This document shows positions 9,215 through 19,100 of a DNA stretch of 64,000 nucleotides, piece after piece. Numbering within the stretch: position 1 is the first letter of the stretch; every line of letters starts with the position of its first letter. Origin of the DNA: an uncultured Bacteroidales bacterium (GTDB lineage: Bacteria; Bacteroidota; Bacteroidia; Bacteroidales; F082); NCBI GenBank assembly GCA_946408345.1, contig CAMJRR010000004.1:62001-126000 (forward strand), read 5' to 3'. A program made the translations under genes and the position numbers. The notes below the pieces were generated by a model that saw only the letters and a program-made list of their open reading frames with translations, was not told where the DNA came from and did not search any database.

Positions 9215-10420
9215 ATGGAACAAACTCCACTTTATCCTGTCATTCGACTCAATCCTGGCAAAGACGATGCCTTACGTCGCTTTCACCCATGGGTGTTTTC
9301 AGGTGCCATCCACGATGCCGCCAAAGGTCTGCAAGCGGGCGATACCGTCACCGTCACTGACTACGACGGCAACATCCTTGGCACAGGCTTTTGCGAGTCG
9401 GACAGCATCGCCGTAAAGATGCTCAGCTTCGAAAATTGCAAAATCGATGAATGGTTTTTCCTCGACCGTCTCAAACAAGCTTATGAGGTACGCAAAACTA
9501 TAGGTCTAACCAACAACCCACGCACCAACTGTTTCCGTCTCGTACATTCCGAAGGCGATGGCTTGGCAGGTCTCATCGTTGACGTCTACGGCCACACTGC
9601 TGTAGTACAGGCTCAGACCGAAGGCATGGCTTTGCATCTGAAAGAGATTGTCCGTGCCCTTAAGCTGATGCCTGACCTCGGTATTCAAGCCATCTATAAC
9701 AAAAGCGCCGAAGCTATGCAACGCATGGGCAAGGAAGACGCCATCGTTGAAGACGGTTATCTATTGGGTGAAAGACTCGATGAGGTCATTCTGGAAAACG
9801 ACTGCCATTTCTTGCCCAACTGGGAGGAAGGCCAAAAGACAGGCTTTTTCCTCGACCAGCGCGAAAACCGTGAGCTGGTACGCCGCTTCTCGGAAGGCAA
9901 GACTGTGCTCAACGCCTTTGGTTACACAGGTGGTTTCTCAGTCACGGCACTGAAAGGCGGTGCACGTCGTGCCGTCACCGTTGATGCTTCCAAGAAAGCC
10001 ATTGCAGCTGCTGAGGCCAACCTAGAACTGAATGGCTATTCAAAAGAAGAAAACCCATGCTATGTGGCCGACATGAAAGAATATGTGACAGAGATGCGCG
10101 AAGGTGCCTTCGACCTCATCATCCTCGACCCGCCGGCGTTTGCCAAGCGGCACCAAGACCGACATCGTGGCTTAGGTGGCTATAAATTCATCAACGCCGA
10201 GGCTATCAAACGCATCGCCAAAGGCGGTTTATTGTTCACTTTTAGCTGCTCCCAAGCCGTCGACAAAGCCACTTTCCAAGGGATTGTCACCGCTGCTGCA
10301 ATTGAAGCCAAACGCAATGTGCGCATTATTGACCAACTTTCGCAGCCTGCCGACCATCCCATCAACATCTTCCACCCTGAAGGGGCATATCTGAAAGGAT
10401 TGATGTTAATCGTGGAATAA
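9215..10420 (+). CDS. RlmI-like class I SAM-dependent rRNA cytosine methyltransferase
   Basis: A 401-aa protein with an N-terminal PUA-type domain (HPWVFSGAIHDAAKGLQAGD), a linker, and a Rossmann methyltransferase domain. The linker carries GQKTGFFLDQRENR, the domain has the SAM loop VLNAFGYTGGFSVTALKGGA, acidic VTVDASKKAI and catalytic-type LIILDPPAFAK, and FTFSCS follows. RlmI methylates C1962 of 23S rRNA in E. coli; the same architecture supports that role here, though the target base is inferred. It is monocistronic and ends at a strong bidirectional hairpin. Confidence 0.88.
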   Translation: MEQTPLYPVIRLNPGKDDALRRFHPWVFSGAIHDAAKGLQAGDTVTVTDYDGNILGTGFCESDSIAVKMLSFENCKIDEWFFLDRLKQAYEVRKTIGLTNNPRTNCFRLVHSEGDGLAGLIVDVYGHTAVVQAQTEGMALHLKEIVRALKLMPDLGIQAIYNKSAEAMQRMGKEDAIVEDGYLLGERLDEVILENDCHFLPNWEEGQKTGFFLDQRENRELVRRFSEGKTVLNAFGYTGGFSVTALKGGARRAVTVDASKKAIAAAEANLELNGYSKEENPCYVADMKEYVTEMREGAFDLIILDPPAFAKRHQDRHRGLGGYKFINAEAIKRIAKGGLLFTFSCSQAVDKATFQGIVTAAAIEAKRNVRIIDQLSQPADHPINIFHPEGAYLKGLMLIVE

Positions 10421-10476
10421 AAAAATATTGCCGTGCATGTCATTCCTGTAGGAATCTATGCACGACAATATTTTTT
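10421..10476. terminator. Bidirectional rho-independent terminator containing the GTCATTCC/GGAATCTAT repeat core
   Basis: A long stem of about 25 bp with a 4-nt TGTA loop directly follows the RlmI-like stop. It has an A-tract on the left arm and T-tract on the right, so it can terminate the plus-strand methyltransferase and the minus-strand lipoprotein gene (stop at 10491). The apex GTCATTCC-TGTA-GGAATCTAT is the same core as the larger repeat elements at 12956, 21536 and 30733. Confidence 0.85.
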
Positions 10477-10490
10477 ATCAGTCCGGTTCT

Positions 10491-11075
10491 TTATCTATCG
10501 CCTAATAATGAACCCGGCTTGTGGGGATGCTTCACTGTTTGTCTGCTTGCCGACTTTGAAGGAGTATTGCTAAGGCGTTTCAGATATGCTCTCTCCATAT
10601 AGTTCTTGTCATATTCATTCTCATAAATAAAAGAGTTGTCGGTCTTATTCTCAATATACATTCTGAAAGTACGCATATAGGTTCCATAATCTATATTCAT
10701 GTACAGAATGCTTTCACTCTTGTCGTAAGAATACGAAAATGTGTAGACCATAACCGTGTCGGGACAATAGATATAGGATTCATAAGTCTCCGTGACTGAA
10801 TTCCAATCAGTCCACAAAGTGTCGATGGCACTGTCGCGCATCTCGCCAGTTTTGTTTTCTCTGAAAACCACCTGTATACCGTTGTTGGCATCGTTCGGGT
10901 CAAAATTGTGGGTTTCCAAAGAAGCCACAATAGGGTTGCCTGCATAGTCAATGTTGTAATACTCAATTTTCTCCACACCCCAAGTGCCTATAAACGATTT
11001 ATAATCATTCTTTCCGCACGAGGTGAATAATAAGCCTACCAAGGCTAATGTTACAATTAAGCTTAGTTTTTTCAT
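10491..11075 (-). CDS. Small lipoprotein, lipocalin-like fold possible
   Basis: This 194-aa protein has a lipoprotein signal (lipobox LLFTSC, Cys 20), then FIGTWGVEKIEYYNID, the start pattern of small lipocalin-like domains in Bacteroidota, followed by beta-rich sequence. It is a distant paralogue in layout of the next gene upstream (both are lipobox plus a G-x-W-G-x-E-like opening), from which it is separated by 17 bp. No specific function is recognised. It ends just before the bidirectional terminator. Confidence 0.75.
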   Translation of the reverse strand: MKKLSLIVTLALVGLLFTSCGKNDYKSFIGTWGVEKIEYYNIDYAGNPIVASLETHNFDPNDANNGIQVVFRENKTGEMRDSAIDTLWTDWNSVTETYESYIYCPDTVMVYTFSYSYDKSESILYMNIDYGTYMRTFRMYIENKTDNSFIYENEYDKNYMERAYLKRLSNTPSKSASRQTVKHPHKPGSLLGDR

Positions 11076-11092
11076 TTTTTTAAATTTTATAG

Positions 11093-11575
11093 TTAATCGA
11101 TTCGTTTCAAGAAAAAGCGTTCAAAAAATGGTATTGGCTCCGAAAAATGATTAATCCAAGAAGCCCTAATGGTGTTGGCCGTCAACTCCTCAATGTCCAT
11201 GTCGGCACTGGTGGCGTCAGAAAAGATGGAGATAATCCATGAGGTGTTGTAAATCGTAAGAACATGACTCACGGAATCATAGTCATAGTCACAACTGAAT
11301 TTCTTAATCAAAGCCGGACTATCGTTGAGCAACAATTTACCCGATCCATCAGCATAAAAATACACCTCGTAGCCATGACCCTCGCCTACCTCATATTGCA
11401 AAGTGTCCCACTTTTCGCGACCAGTGCTGTCCGTGCGGCAACTGATATATTGCTCGCAGCCCCAATGCCCTACAAGGGGACAATTGGTATACTTCTCCTG
11501 TTTGCGGCATGAAGTCGAAGCCAGCAAGACTATGGCAAATAATGCCAAAATACCGATTCTAATCTTTTCTCGCAT
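11093..11575 (-). CDS. Small lipoprotein, lipocalin-like fold possible
   Basis: This 160-aa protein has a lipoprotein signal with lipobox LLASTSC and LVGHWGCEQYISC near the N-terminus, resembling the opening of its neighbour. The rest is beta-rich (GYEVYFYADGSGKLLL, SHVLTIYNTSWIISIF). No family is firmly recognised. It is the first gene of a two-gene lipoprotein operon, with a TAnnTTTG box 13 bp upstream, and is divergent from the EEP-fold gene. Confidence 0.75.
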   Translation of the reverse strand: MREKIRIGILALFAIVLLASTSCRKQEKYTNCPLVGHWGCEQYISCRTDSTGREKWDTLQYEVGEGHGYEVYFYADGSGKLLLNDSPALIKKFSCDYDYDSVSHVLTIYNTSWIISIFSDATSADMDIEELTANTIRASWINHFSEPIPFFERFFLKRID

Positions 11576-11588
11576 AATAAAAACGTTG

Positions 11589-11596
11589 CAAAAATA
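11589..11596 (-). promoter_or_regulatory. -7 box for the lipoprotein pair
   Basis: The minus strand reads TATTTTTG, matching TAnnTTTG, 13 bp upstream of the ATG at 11575. Confidence 0.5.
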
Positions 11597-11626
11597 CTAT
11601 TAATTCAAATATCGCGCCAAATTTTC

Positions 11627-11634
11627 TATTTTTG
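11627..11634 (+). promoter_or_regulatory. -7 box for the secreted EEP-fold gene
   Basis: TATTTTTG lies 18 bp before the ATG at 11653 and overlaps the alternative TTG at 11632, so the ATG is preferred. Confidence 0.55.
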
Positions 11635-11652
11635 CTGCACAAAATCAATTCT

Positions 11653-12951
11653 ATGCGAAATAAAATCCACCTATTAATATCATTCATACTGATAACAATG
11701 GCTGCGCATGCGCAGGATACCCTTACCGTGATGCAGTACAACCTATTATATTATGGTAACTATAACAGTGGCTTCGCTGAGTGTTTCGAAACCAACAACA
11801 ACACCCAGCGTAAGGACGAATGCATCCGTACCCTTGTCGACTATGTCAAGCCTGATATCTTTACCGTGTGCGAGTTTGGTGCCACACAACAGCTATTGAA
11901 TGACTTTCTCAGACACAACCTCAACATCAATGGGGCCAACTATTGGCTGTCGGACAACATTATTAATTATGAAAACAGCAACATCATCAATCACATCTTT
12001 TATGACTCGCGCAAGATGGGTTTGAAAAAGCACGTGGCCCTACGTACCCAACCTCGCGATACCGATGTCTACGAGCTTTATCTGAAGACCCCTAGCTTAG
12101 CTGCTGGCGACACCATCAAACTCGTATGCATAGTGGCACATCCCAAAGCTGGAATGGGTTATGAGAGCGACCGCCGCGCATTGATGCAAAAGGCCATGGA
12201 TTACGTTAATTCAAACTATGCCACTGACAACGTGCTGATTATGGGTGATTTCAATATGTATGGAGCCAGTGAACCTGGTTATCGTTTGCTCACCCAAACC
12301 TACAGCAATCCGAACATTTGCTTCATGGATCCTCTGGCTTTTGTAGGTGGTGTAGGAGAGTGGAACAACAACGGCGTATTTGCCCCTTTCCACACACAGT
12401 CTTCAAGGAGTTATTCTGACGAATGTTTCTCCAGTGGCGGCCTCGATGACCGCTTCGATTTTATCTTGATGGCGGACGAAATTGCCTTCAGCTACAACCA
12501 CATGCGCTATGTTCAAGGCTCCTACCATGCCGTTGGCAACGATGGATACCACTTCAATCAGAGCGTCAACCAAGGCTACAACTCATCCGTTCCTGCCGAG
12601 GTTGCTGAGGCTCTCTTCGATGGCTCCGACCACCTCCCCGTGACCATGAAGATCGCGGTGGATGTTAAACTTGGCGTAGAAAACCACGAGGCACAAAGCC
12701 TCTATGCCACTATGGCACCTAATCCCGCCTCCGACAGGGCTGCCGTGAACTTCTTCAATCCATCGAAAGGTCAGGTGGAGTTTGAACTGTATTCACTGCA
12801 AGGACAACTGATGCAGCATGAAGCGGCTTCTTTTGGCGAAGGTTCACAACAATTTGAGCTTTCGCTGAAAGGGCTGACCAAGGGGTTTTATTTGCTATGG
12901 ATTAGGCATAATAACGGGTGGGGTCAGAATGTAAAAGTGGTTATTAAGTAA
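11653..12951 (+). CDS. Secreted endonuclease/exonuclease/phosphatase-fold protein with type IX sorting domain
   Basis: This 432-aa protein has a cleavable signal peptide (LLISFILITMAAHAQ). An EEP domain follows with TVMQYNLLYY (N of the catalytic set), DIFTVCEFG (metal-binding Glu), VLIMGDFNMYG (DxN) and a terminal DGSDHLPVTM (SDH). The last 80 residues (YATMAPNPASDRAAVNFFNP ... FYLLWIRHNNGWGQNVKVVI) form a Por secretion/type IX sorting domain, so the protein is predicted to be exported across the outer membrane by T9SS. The substrate could be nucleic acid or a phosphoester; it is not determined by sequence. Confidence 0.88.
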   Translation: MRNKIHLLISFILITMAAHAQDTLTVMQYNLLYYGNYNSGFAECFETNNNTQRKDECIRTLVDYVKPDIFTVCEFGATQQLLNDFLRHNLNINGANYWLSDNIINYENSNIINHIFYDSRKMGLKKHVALRTQPRDTDVYELYLKTPSLAAGDTIKLVCIVAHPKAGMGYESDRRALMQKAMDYVNSNYATDNVLIMGDFNMYGASEPGYRLLTQTYSNPNICFMDPLAFVGGVGEWNNNGVFAPFHTQSSRSYSDECFSSGGLDDRFDFILMADEIAFSYNHMRYVQGSYHAVGNDGYHFNQSVNQGYNSSVPAEVAEALFDGSDHLPVTMKIAVDVKLGVENHEAQSLYATMAPNPASDRAAVNFFNPSKGQVEFELYSLQGQLMQHEAASFGEGSQQFELSLKGLTKGFYLLWIRHNNGWGQNVKVVIK

Positions 12952-12955
12952 AATC

Positions 12956-13129
12956 AGGCCTCAACAGGTATGTCATCCCTGCGAGGGCTGGTGGGCATAG
13001 GCATGGGATCTATAGCTGTTGAGGCCGTCCATAAAGATTTTATTCAACCGCCTCCCATAGATTCCCTCTCCCGCACAAGCCTCTGCTGGAATGACATGGG
13101 AGGCTTGCGTTGGAATGACATAGGAGGCT
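12956..13129. repeat. Bipartite palindromic intergenic repeat, copy 1
   Basis: Hairpin A (12956-13026) is closed by GGCCTCAACAG and CTGTTGAGGCC. Hairpin B (13050-13104) is closed by GCCTCCCAT and ATGGGAGGC. Both contain an inner GTCATYCC / GGRATCTAT pair, in opposite orientations. A further half-unit (GGAATGACATAGGAGGC) follows at 13112. It fills the whole gap between the EEP-fold gene and the MG2/A2M gene. Other copies are at 21536, 30733 and 38083. Confidence 0.9.
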
Positions 13130-13133
13130 GGCT

Positions 13134-16100
13134 TTACTCACCAACCTTCACCCTCATTCCATCCGAATAAGCACTGAACTCCGGTGCATACTGGCACTGG
13201 ATCAAGGCGTAACCGTTGTTGAGGTAGCCTTCCTTGGTGACGAACATGCTGTACTCCAGTTGATGCGTGCCCTTGGGCAGGAACTCGATAAAGAACTCCA
13301 TGTCGGTGTCGGTGTTGGTCTGGTAGTAGCTCATGCGGTCGTTGTACTCATAGCGCGAGATTTGCTCAATGGGCTCGAAACCAGCGGCACGGAGGTCCTT
13401 GACGAAGACGAAACTCATGTCTTGCTGGCTGGTGAAGGTGATTTTCACAGTCAGTTTGTCGCCCACTTTCAAAGCTTGCTTCTCGACGGGAACGAGTTTC
13501 TTACCCTTGTCGGTCACTGTCTCCACAAACAATTCGCGTTTGATGGTGAAGCCCGATTCGTCGCTCTTCACCTCGTCAATCGGGACGAAATACTGGCGGA
13601 ACAGGCCGCCCCACACAAGGTGGTTAGTCGGGTTGTTGACGGTGAGCTGACGCATGTCCGTGGTCACCTCATTGGCGTTCCAACGGCGTTGGATAAAGCC
13701 CGTGCCAGCCACGCCGCCCTCGGTGCTGATGGGAGTGTTGCCGAAGCGCAGGGTGACTTCCTTGCCTTCCTCGAACCAGTCGCTGCCGCGCATCAGCAGA
13801 GCATAGATGGCATCGGCGGTGGAGGCGGAGTTCTCCCACATCGTGGTCTGCTTCTGGGTGAGCAGCCACACACGCAACTCGTCAATCATCTCTTGGTTCT
13901 GGTCGATTTCGGCGAAGGCCGCCATGATGTTGGCGTGGGTGGCGATGTGCGACTCAAACGAGAAGTATTTCTTCGGCCAGTACATGCCGATTTGCTCGTT
14001 CTTCTGGGCGCACTCCTTGAACGACTGGATCATCAGCTTGGCTGTCTTCTCGTTGCCGTTGCGGTAGAGCACCAAGGCACCCTTCGAGCGTTGGTTGAAG
14101 TTGAACGAGGTCCACTCCTTGTCGAGGCTCTTGAGGTAGTAATCCTTGGCCTTGGCAAAGTCGCGGTCTGAGTTTTGCACCTCAAAGAAACTCAAGGCAT
14201 AGAGCTCATTCAAGGTGCTGGAGCCGATGGGCCAGTCCTTGCCTTTGCTGTGGGCTTTCATATAGCGATAGGTCTCGGCCACCTCGTATTCGAGGTAACG
14301 CACTGCCTTGTCGCAGATGCTTTGGGCGGTGTTTTGGTCGGCCTTGCTCAACGAACTCCAAGCGCCCATCTTCTGCAACTTGCCGAAGCCGCTCAAGATA
14401 TAAGTGCTGATGTAAGGACTCTCGGGCATGCCATCCATCCAAGGCCAGCCACCATTGTATTTCTGCTTTTGCTGGATGAGTTGCAGTGCACGGGTCTGTT
14501 GGCCGCGCAGTGTGTTGATTTCAAACAGGCTGGCGATGCGGTTGCGTTGTTCTGTCTCGCTCTTAGCTTCGAGCACCCATGGCGTCTCTTGCAGCATAAT
14601 GGCCTTCAGGTCTTGGTCTTTCTCGAGTTGTGAGAGTAGGGCGTCGGGCGTCTCAATCTGCCATTTCTTGATGTAGTTCAAGAGGTTCGGGATGTGGTCG
14701 GCGATGTAGGACGAGAGCGTGTTGGCGTAGAACACGTAGAAGGCGGTCTCGGCGCGGTCGGTGCTGATATTGGCCAGGTAAGGCAGGGCCTGCACGGCGT
14801 ACCACACGGGGTTGGTGCTGAAGTTGAGCGTCAGGCTGTAGTCGCGCTCGTGGCTGTCGGGGTTGGCGATGGCCTCGAAGTCGAAGGTCTTTTCGGTTTC
14901 GGCCTTCACGGTGATGGGCAGGGTCTGCGTCATGAAGATCTCGCTGCTCAGCACGGGCAGGAGATGCTGCTCTGCATCGCTAAACTGTCCTGCGTAGGCC
15001 GTGAAGCGGAAGGCCAAGAGGCTCAAATCATACTGTCCCTTTACCTTCCAGCGCACTTCCTTGCTGCGACCGGGTTGGATGGTCTCCATCGGGATGGTAC
15101 AGGTCCCTGAGCCCGTCGAAGGGCCGTCCATAACGATCAAATTCACTGGTTCCATCGTTCCCGCATCAAAAATATCGAGTTTCGCATTAGGTGTGACAGG
15201 CTCGTCGCCCGTGTTGATGACATTGGCCACGAACCAAAGTTCGTCGTTGTCGTACATATAGCGCGGCATATCGGCCATAATCATCACGGGCTTCGAGGAA
15301 GTGAAAGTGTAGTCCTTGCTGCCCGTCTTGCGGTCTTTGGTGTAGGCCATCAGCATCAGGCGCCAGCGCGTGAGGGCATCGGGCATGGTGAAACTGAAGG
15401 TCGCGCTGCCGTCGGCGTTAGTACGCAGTTGCGGGAAGAAGAAGGCTGTCTCATTGAAGTTCTCGCGAAGGGTAGGTTCAACGGGTTCTTCGGGTTTTTC
15501 GTTCTGGCCTCCTGATTCATAAGAATAAACGCCTTCTTGTTTCGATATTTCGACCATTTCTTCATCCGTAGCGTTTTGTGCCACCAATGGGACTTCATAA
15601 TCCACTGCATTAGAGGACTTTTCCAACACCGCTCCAGTCATCATAGGTGCTGATTCCTCAACATAATCATAAAGCACACGCCCGCCTTTTCTGTAACGGC
15701 GTGCGCCAGAGCCATATCCGAAATCGAAGAAAGGCGCATCGGAGGGCAGGCTGAAGTTGAAGAGTTCGGCGAAATAGAAATATTCCAAACTTGTGTTGGA
15801 CGAGGTGAAGTCGTGCGCACAGGTGGAAAAACTGAAACTGCGTGTGCCCCAAGGCGACATACTGAAACTCCAGTAATTGCGGGCAAATTCATCCAACGAG
15901 GCATCGTACATTCCCGCAAGCAAGGCGGCTTCCAAAGGCTTTTTCTTGTAGTCGCTGACGGTCACTTCCCAAGTTTCCTCGGCTCCGGGACTGAGTTTGT
16001 CGCGTACGGTGGCCAATTTCACGTCCAAATCATCGTTATCAAAAGGCACGGAAATATGATCGTCCGAAGTTCTGAAAGCATTTTCCTTCACAAGGACATA

Positions 16101-19100
16101 ACGGAAATCGAGGCCGCCACGGTCGCCTTCGGTCACCTTATAAGTAAAGGTCTGTACGCTGTTGCTGAGGGTGATTTTCTTGTCCATACGTATCTCGTCG
16201 CCGTGGAGCAACTGCACCCAAATGTCCACATCCTTGGCCGAACTGCCGATGCTTAACTTAATTTCGTCGCCGGGATGAGCGGTCGATTTGTCCACATCGC
16301 TCCAAACCATAGCCGTGTAAGGCATCTTTTTGGCCTCGTTCTCGTAAACGGTGAATTCCTCCGTCGTAACGGCCAAAGGATCGTCCAAACTCTTCAGTTC
16401 AACCACATATTCTCCAGGTTCCAAAGTCTTGTCTTCCAAGAACTTGGCCTTGTCGTCCACCATAATTTCGGCCTCATCCACCAAGGTCTTGGTTCGCTTG
16501 TCATAGAAACTGTATTCAGGGAAGAGTTTGTTCAATTGTTCATCACTATGCAATTGTCGATCAAGGACTTCCAAATGTTGCATTGCTTCAAAATAATTAA
16601 TTTTGGCCTTGTCGTCATAGCGGTAAATCTTCCTTGAAATACGGCTCTTGGCGGGCTGCCAGCTGAGGTTACTCACGCTGATTTGGTACTTGTCGAGCTC
16701 CGATTTCTCGATGGTGCGGGACAGGTCAGTACTGATGGCGATTTCGTTGTAGCCGGCACGGATGCTGTAGGTGTCGGAATGCGTCTCGCCTTGCTTGCTC
16801 GTGGCGGTCACCTCGATTTCGTAAGTGAACATAGGCTGTTTCTCGGGCGCGATAGTCTTGGACGGCTTCAAATGGAAGGTGACGGCGAACTTGCCGTTCT
16901 CATCGGTGCGGGCCTTGCCGTGGGTAATTTGTTCGTCATCAACGACTGGGTACCACCACCACCAGCAACGCCACGGGAAGGAGGTCTTGCGGACGACACG
17001 GTAAGTGTATTCCACATCGTCCAAGCCGAAACCGGCATAGGCCTTCACATCGCCATGCACCGTTACTTCTTGGTTGAGTTTGTATTGCTCTTTCGGCTGT
17101 TCAAAAGTCACCTCGAAGGTCGGGCGTTTGTATTCCTCCACGCGGATGGTCACGCTGCCACGGTTGGCATTGAGATGGAACACGCCGTTCAGCCTGTCAG
17201 TGGGGATGACGAAAGACCCGCTGAACGAGCCGTATTCATCGGTGTTAAAGTTGGCCGAACTGATCTCTTGCCAGTTGGCATCGCGGAAGGAAACCGTCTC
17301 CGAATAATGGTTCACAAGACTCAAATCCTCACCCTGCTTGCGCGTCACGATGCCTTGGAAGTAAACGGTCTGTCCAGGACGATAGATGGCACGATCGGTG
17401 AAGAGTCTCGTTTCGTAGATTTCGTTGTTGTTTCTGTACTGCTCATTAAGGTGGAAGTACCTATCTGAAAGTAGGTTGTCATCGTCCTTGCGCAGATTGA
17501 TGCTAAAGGAGTTGTTGCTGCCAACTTTGCCATCGAGGACAGCCCTTCCGTTTTTATCCGACTTCACTGTAGTAAGGATAATAGTCTTATGTTCACGAGC
17601 CTTGTAGTCCCACTCGCGGCGGTAGAGTTCCACGGTGACTCCTTCCACAGTTTTTCCCGTTTTACGGTCAACGGTCACCACGGTCATTTTTTCGTCTTTT
17701 TGGTCAACGATATATCCGAGGTTGGAGACTTGGAAATTGAGTACCAGCGTCTTATCCTCGCTCTTGATGCCTTGTTTGGTGGTGGCAGTCAAGTAGTAGA
17801 TGCCTTCCTCTAAGGCAGGTAAGGCAATCAAGGTACTGTGGCTGCGATAGTCGGTTTCGGCGGGCAAAATGAGCTCCTGCTCCGCAACGGGCATCTTTTT
17901 GTTCAATTCCTTGAGCAAATCCTCCTTCTGCATATTGTTCAATTTGCTCAATTCTTTCTCGTTGACTTTCACGATTCTATAATAAGGTGCAGTCGTGTTC
18001 TTGTATTCCAACACGGCGGGGATAGCCTCGTTGGGCAGCTGCAACGAGTTCAGCGTGATGTCGATTTGTGGCTCCTCAATATGATTGATGAGGTTCTGGC
18101 AGTTTTTAGCGCCCTGTGACTTCGGGAACTTGGCAATGGCCTCTTCGCACATCGCCTTGGCTTTCTTATAATTGTCGAAATAGGTGCTGTCTTCACTGTT
18201 GCTCTCGTATTGGTTCATCATGCTGCGCGCAATCAAGGAGGTAATCTCTGCGGAAAGCGGATTGTCCTTGTGCTGTGCCTTCAGGTCCTCCATTGCGGCT
18301 TGATATTGGGCATCTTTCCGCAAAATGGAATTGACAAAGCCAAAACGCTTGAAGTCATTGTAAATCAGCACGTCTTCGTTCTTCTCCTTGAGATTGTAAG
18401 CGATGAGGTCCTGATAGATTTTCAAACATTTGATGAGCGGATTGTCGGTAATTCCAAGGTTGATCTTCACGAAGTCCTTGGCGGGCAGCCACCAAGCGTC
18501 GGTTTCGCCTTCCACATCGTCGGCATTGGCCTCACCTTGGTAATAATTGGCCACACGGTGGAACATAAATTCAAACAATGAGGCTTCATAATTAATGTAA
18601 TTCTCATTGTTGTTCTTGTTCTCGTACAACACCATGAAATCCTCAGTCTTGGCTTTTTTCAGTGCTTCGACGGGTTTCAAGGCTTCATCATAATGCTGGT
18701 TGATGCGTGTCTTGAAACTCTCCTTATCCCAATACTTCATCTCCACCTTTGAAAGGTCGCCGTCGATGGGCAGGTTCTCGTTGATGCGCCACTCGTTATT
18801 GTCCAAATAAGCAGCGTATGCCTTCGCGATTTCCTCGTGCAGCAAGGCATCGTGAATGACATCCAACTTCCCGACTTTCTCTTCGATATACTGAATGAAG
18901 GCCTGTTCAGGGTCTTCTTCCACCGTTCGCTGCATGATGTTCTGCCGATAGAGCCAAGTCTTCAGCAGTTGGGTGGAGTTGTTATCTTTTTCGGCTTGCT
19001 TTTCGATGGCAACAAGCTCTTTTTCAGCCGATTCTGGCAAGTCTTTCTCAAGGTTTTCCTTTACTTTTTTCCACATAGTCTCATAGTTGTTTTTAGGTGT

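Noticed and set aside
12956..13129. CRISPR array
   Set aside because: The repeats are palindromic hairpin modules without regular spacers, and no cas genes are present.
13260..14171. 303-aa plus-strand frame in the MG2/A2M gene
   Set aside because: Antisense shadow; the minus-strand frame has complete MG2/A2M motifs across this stretch.
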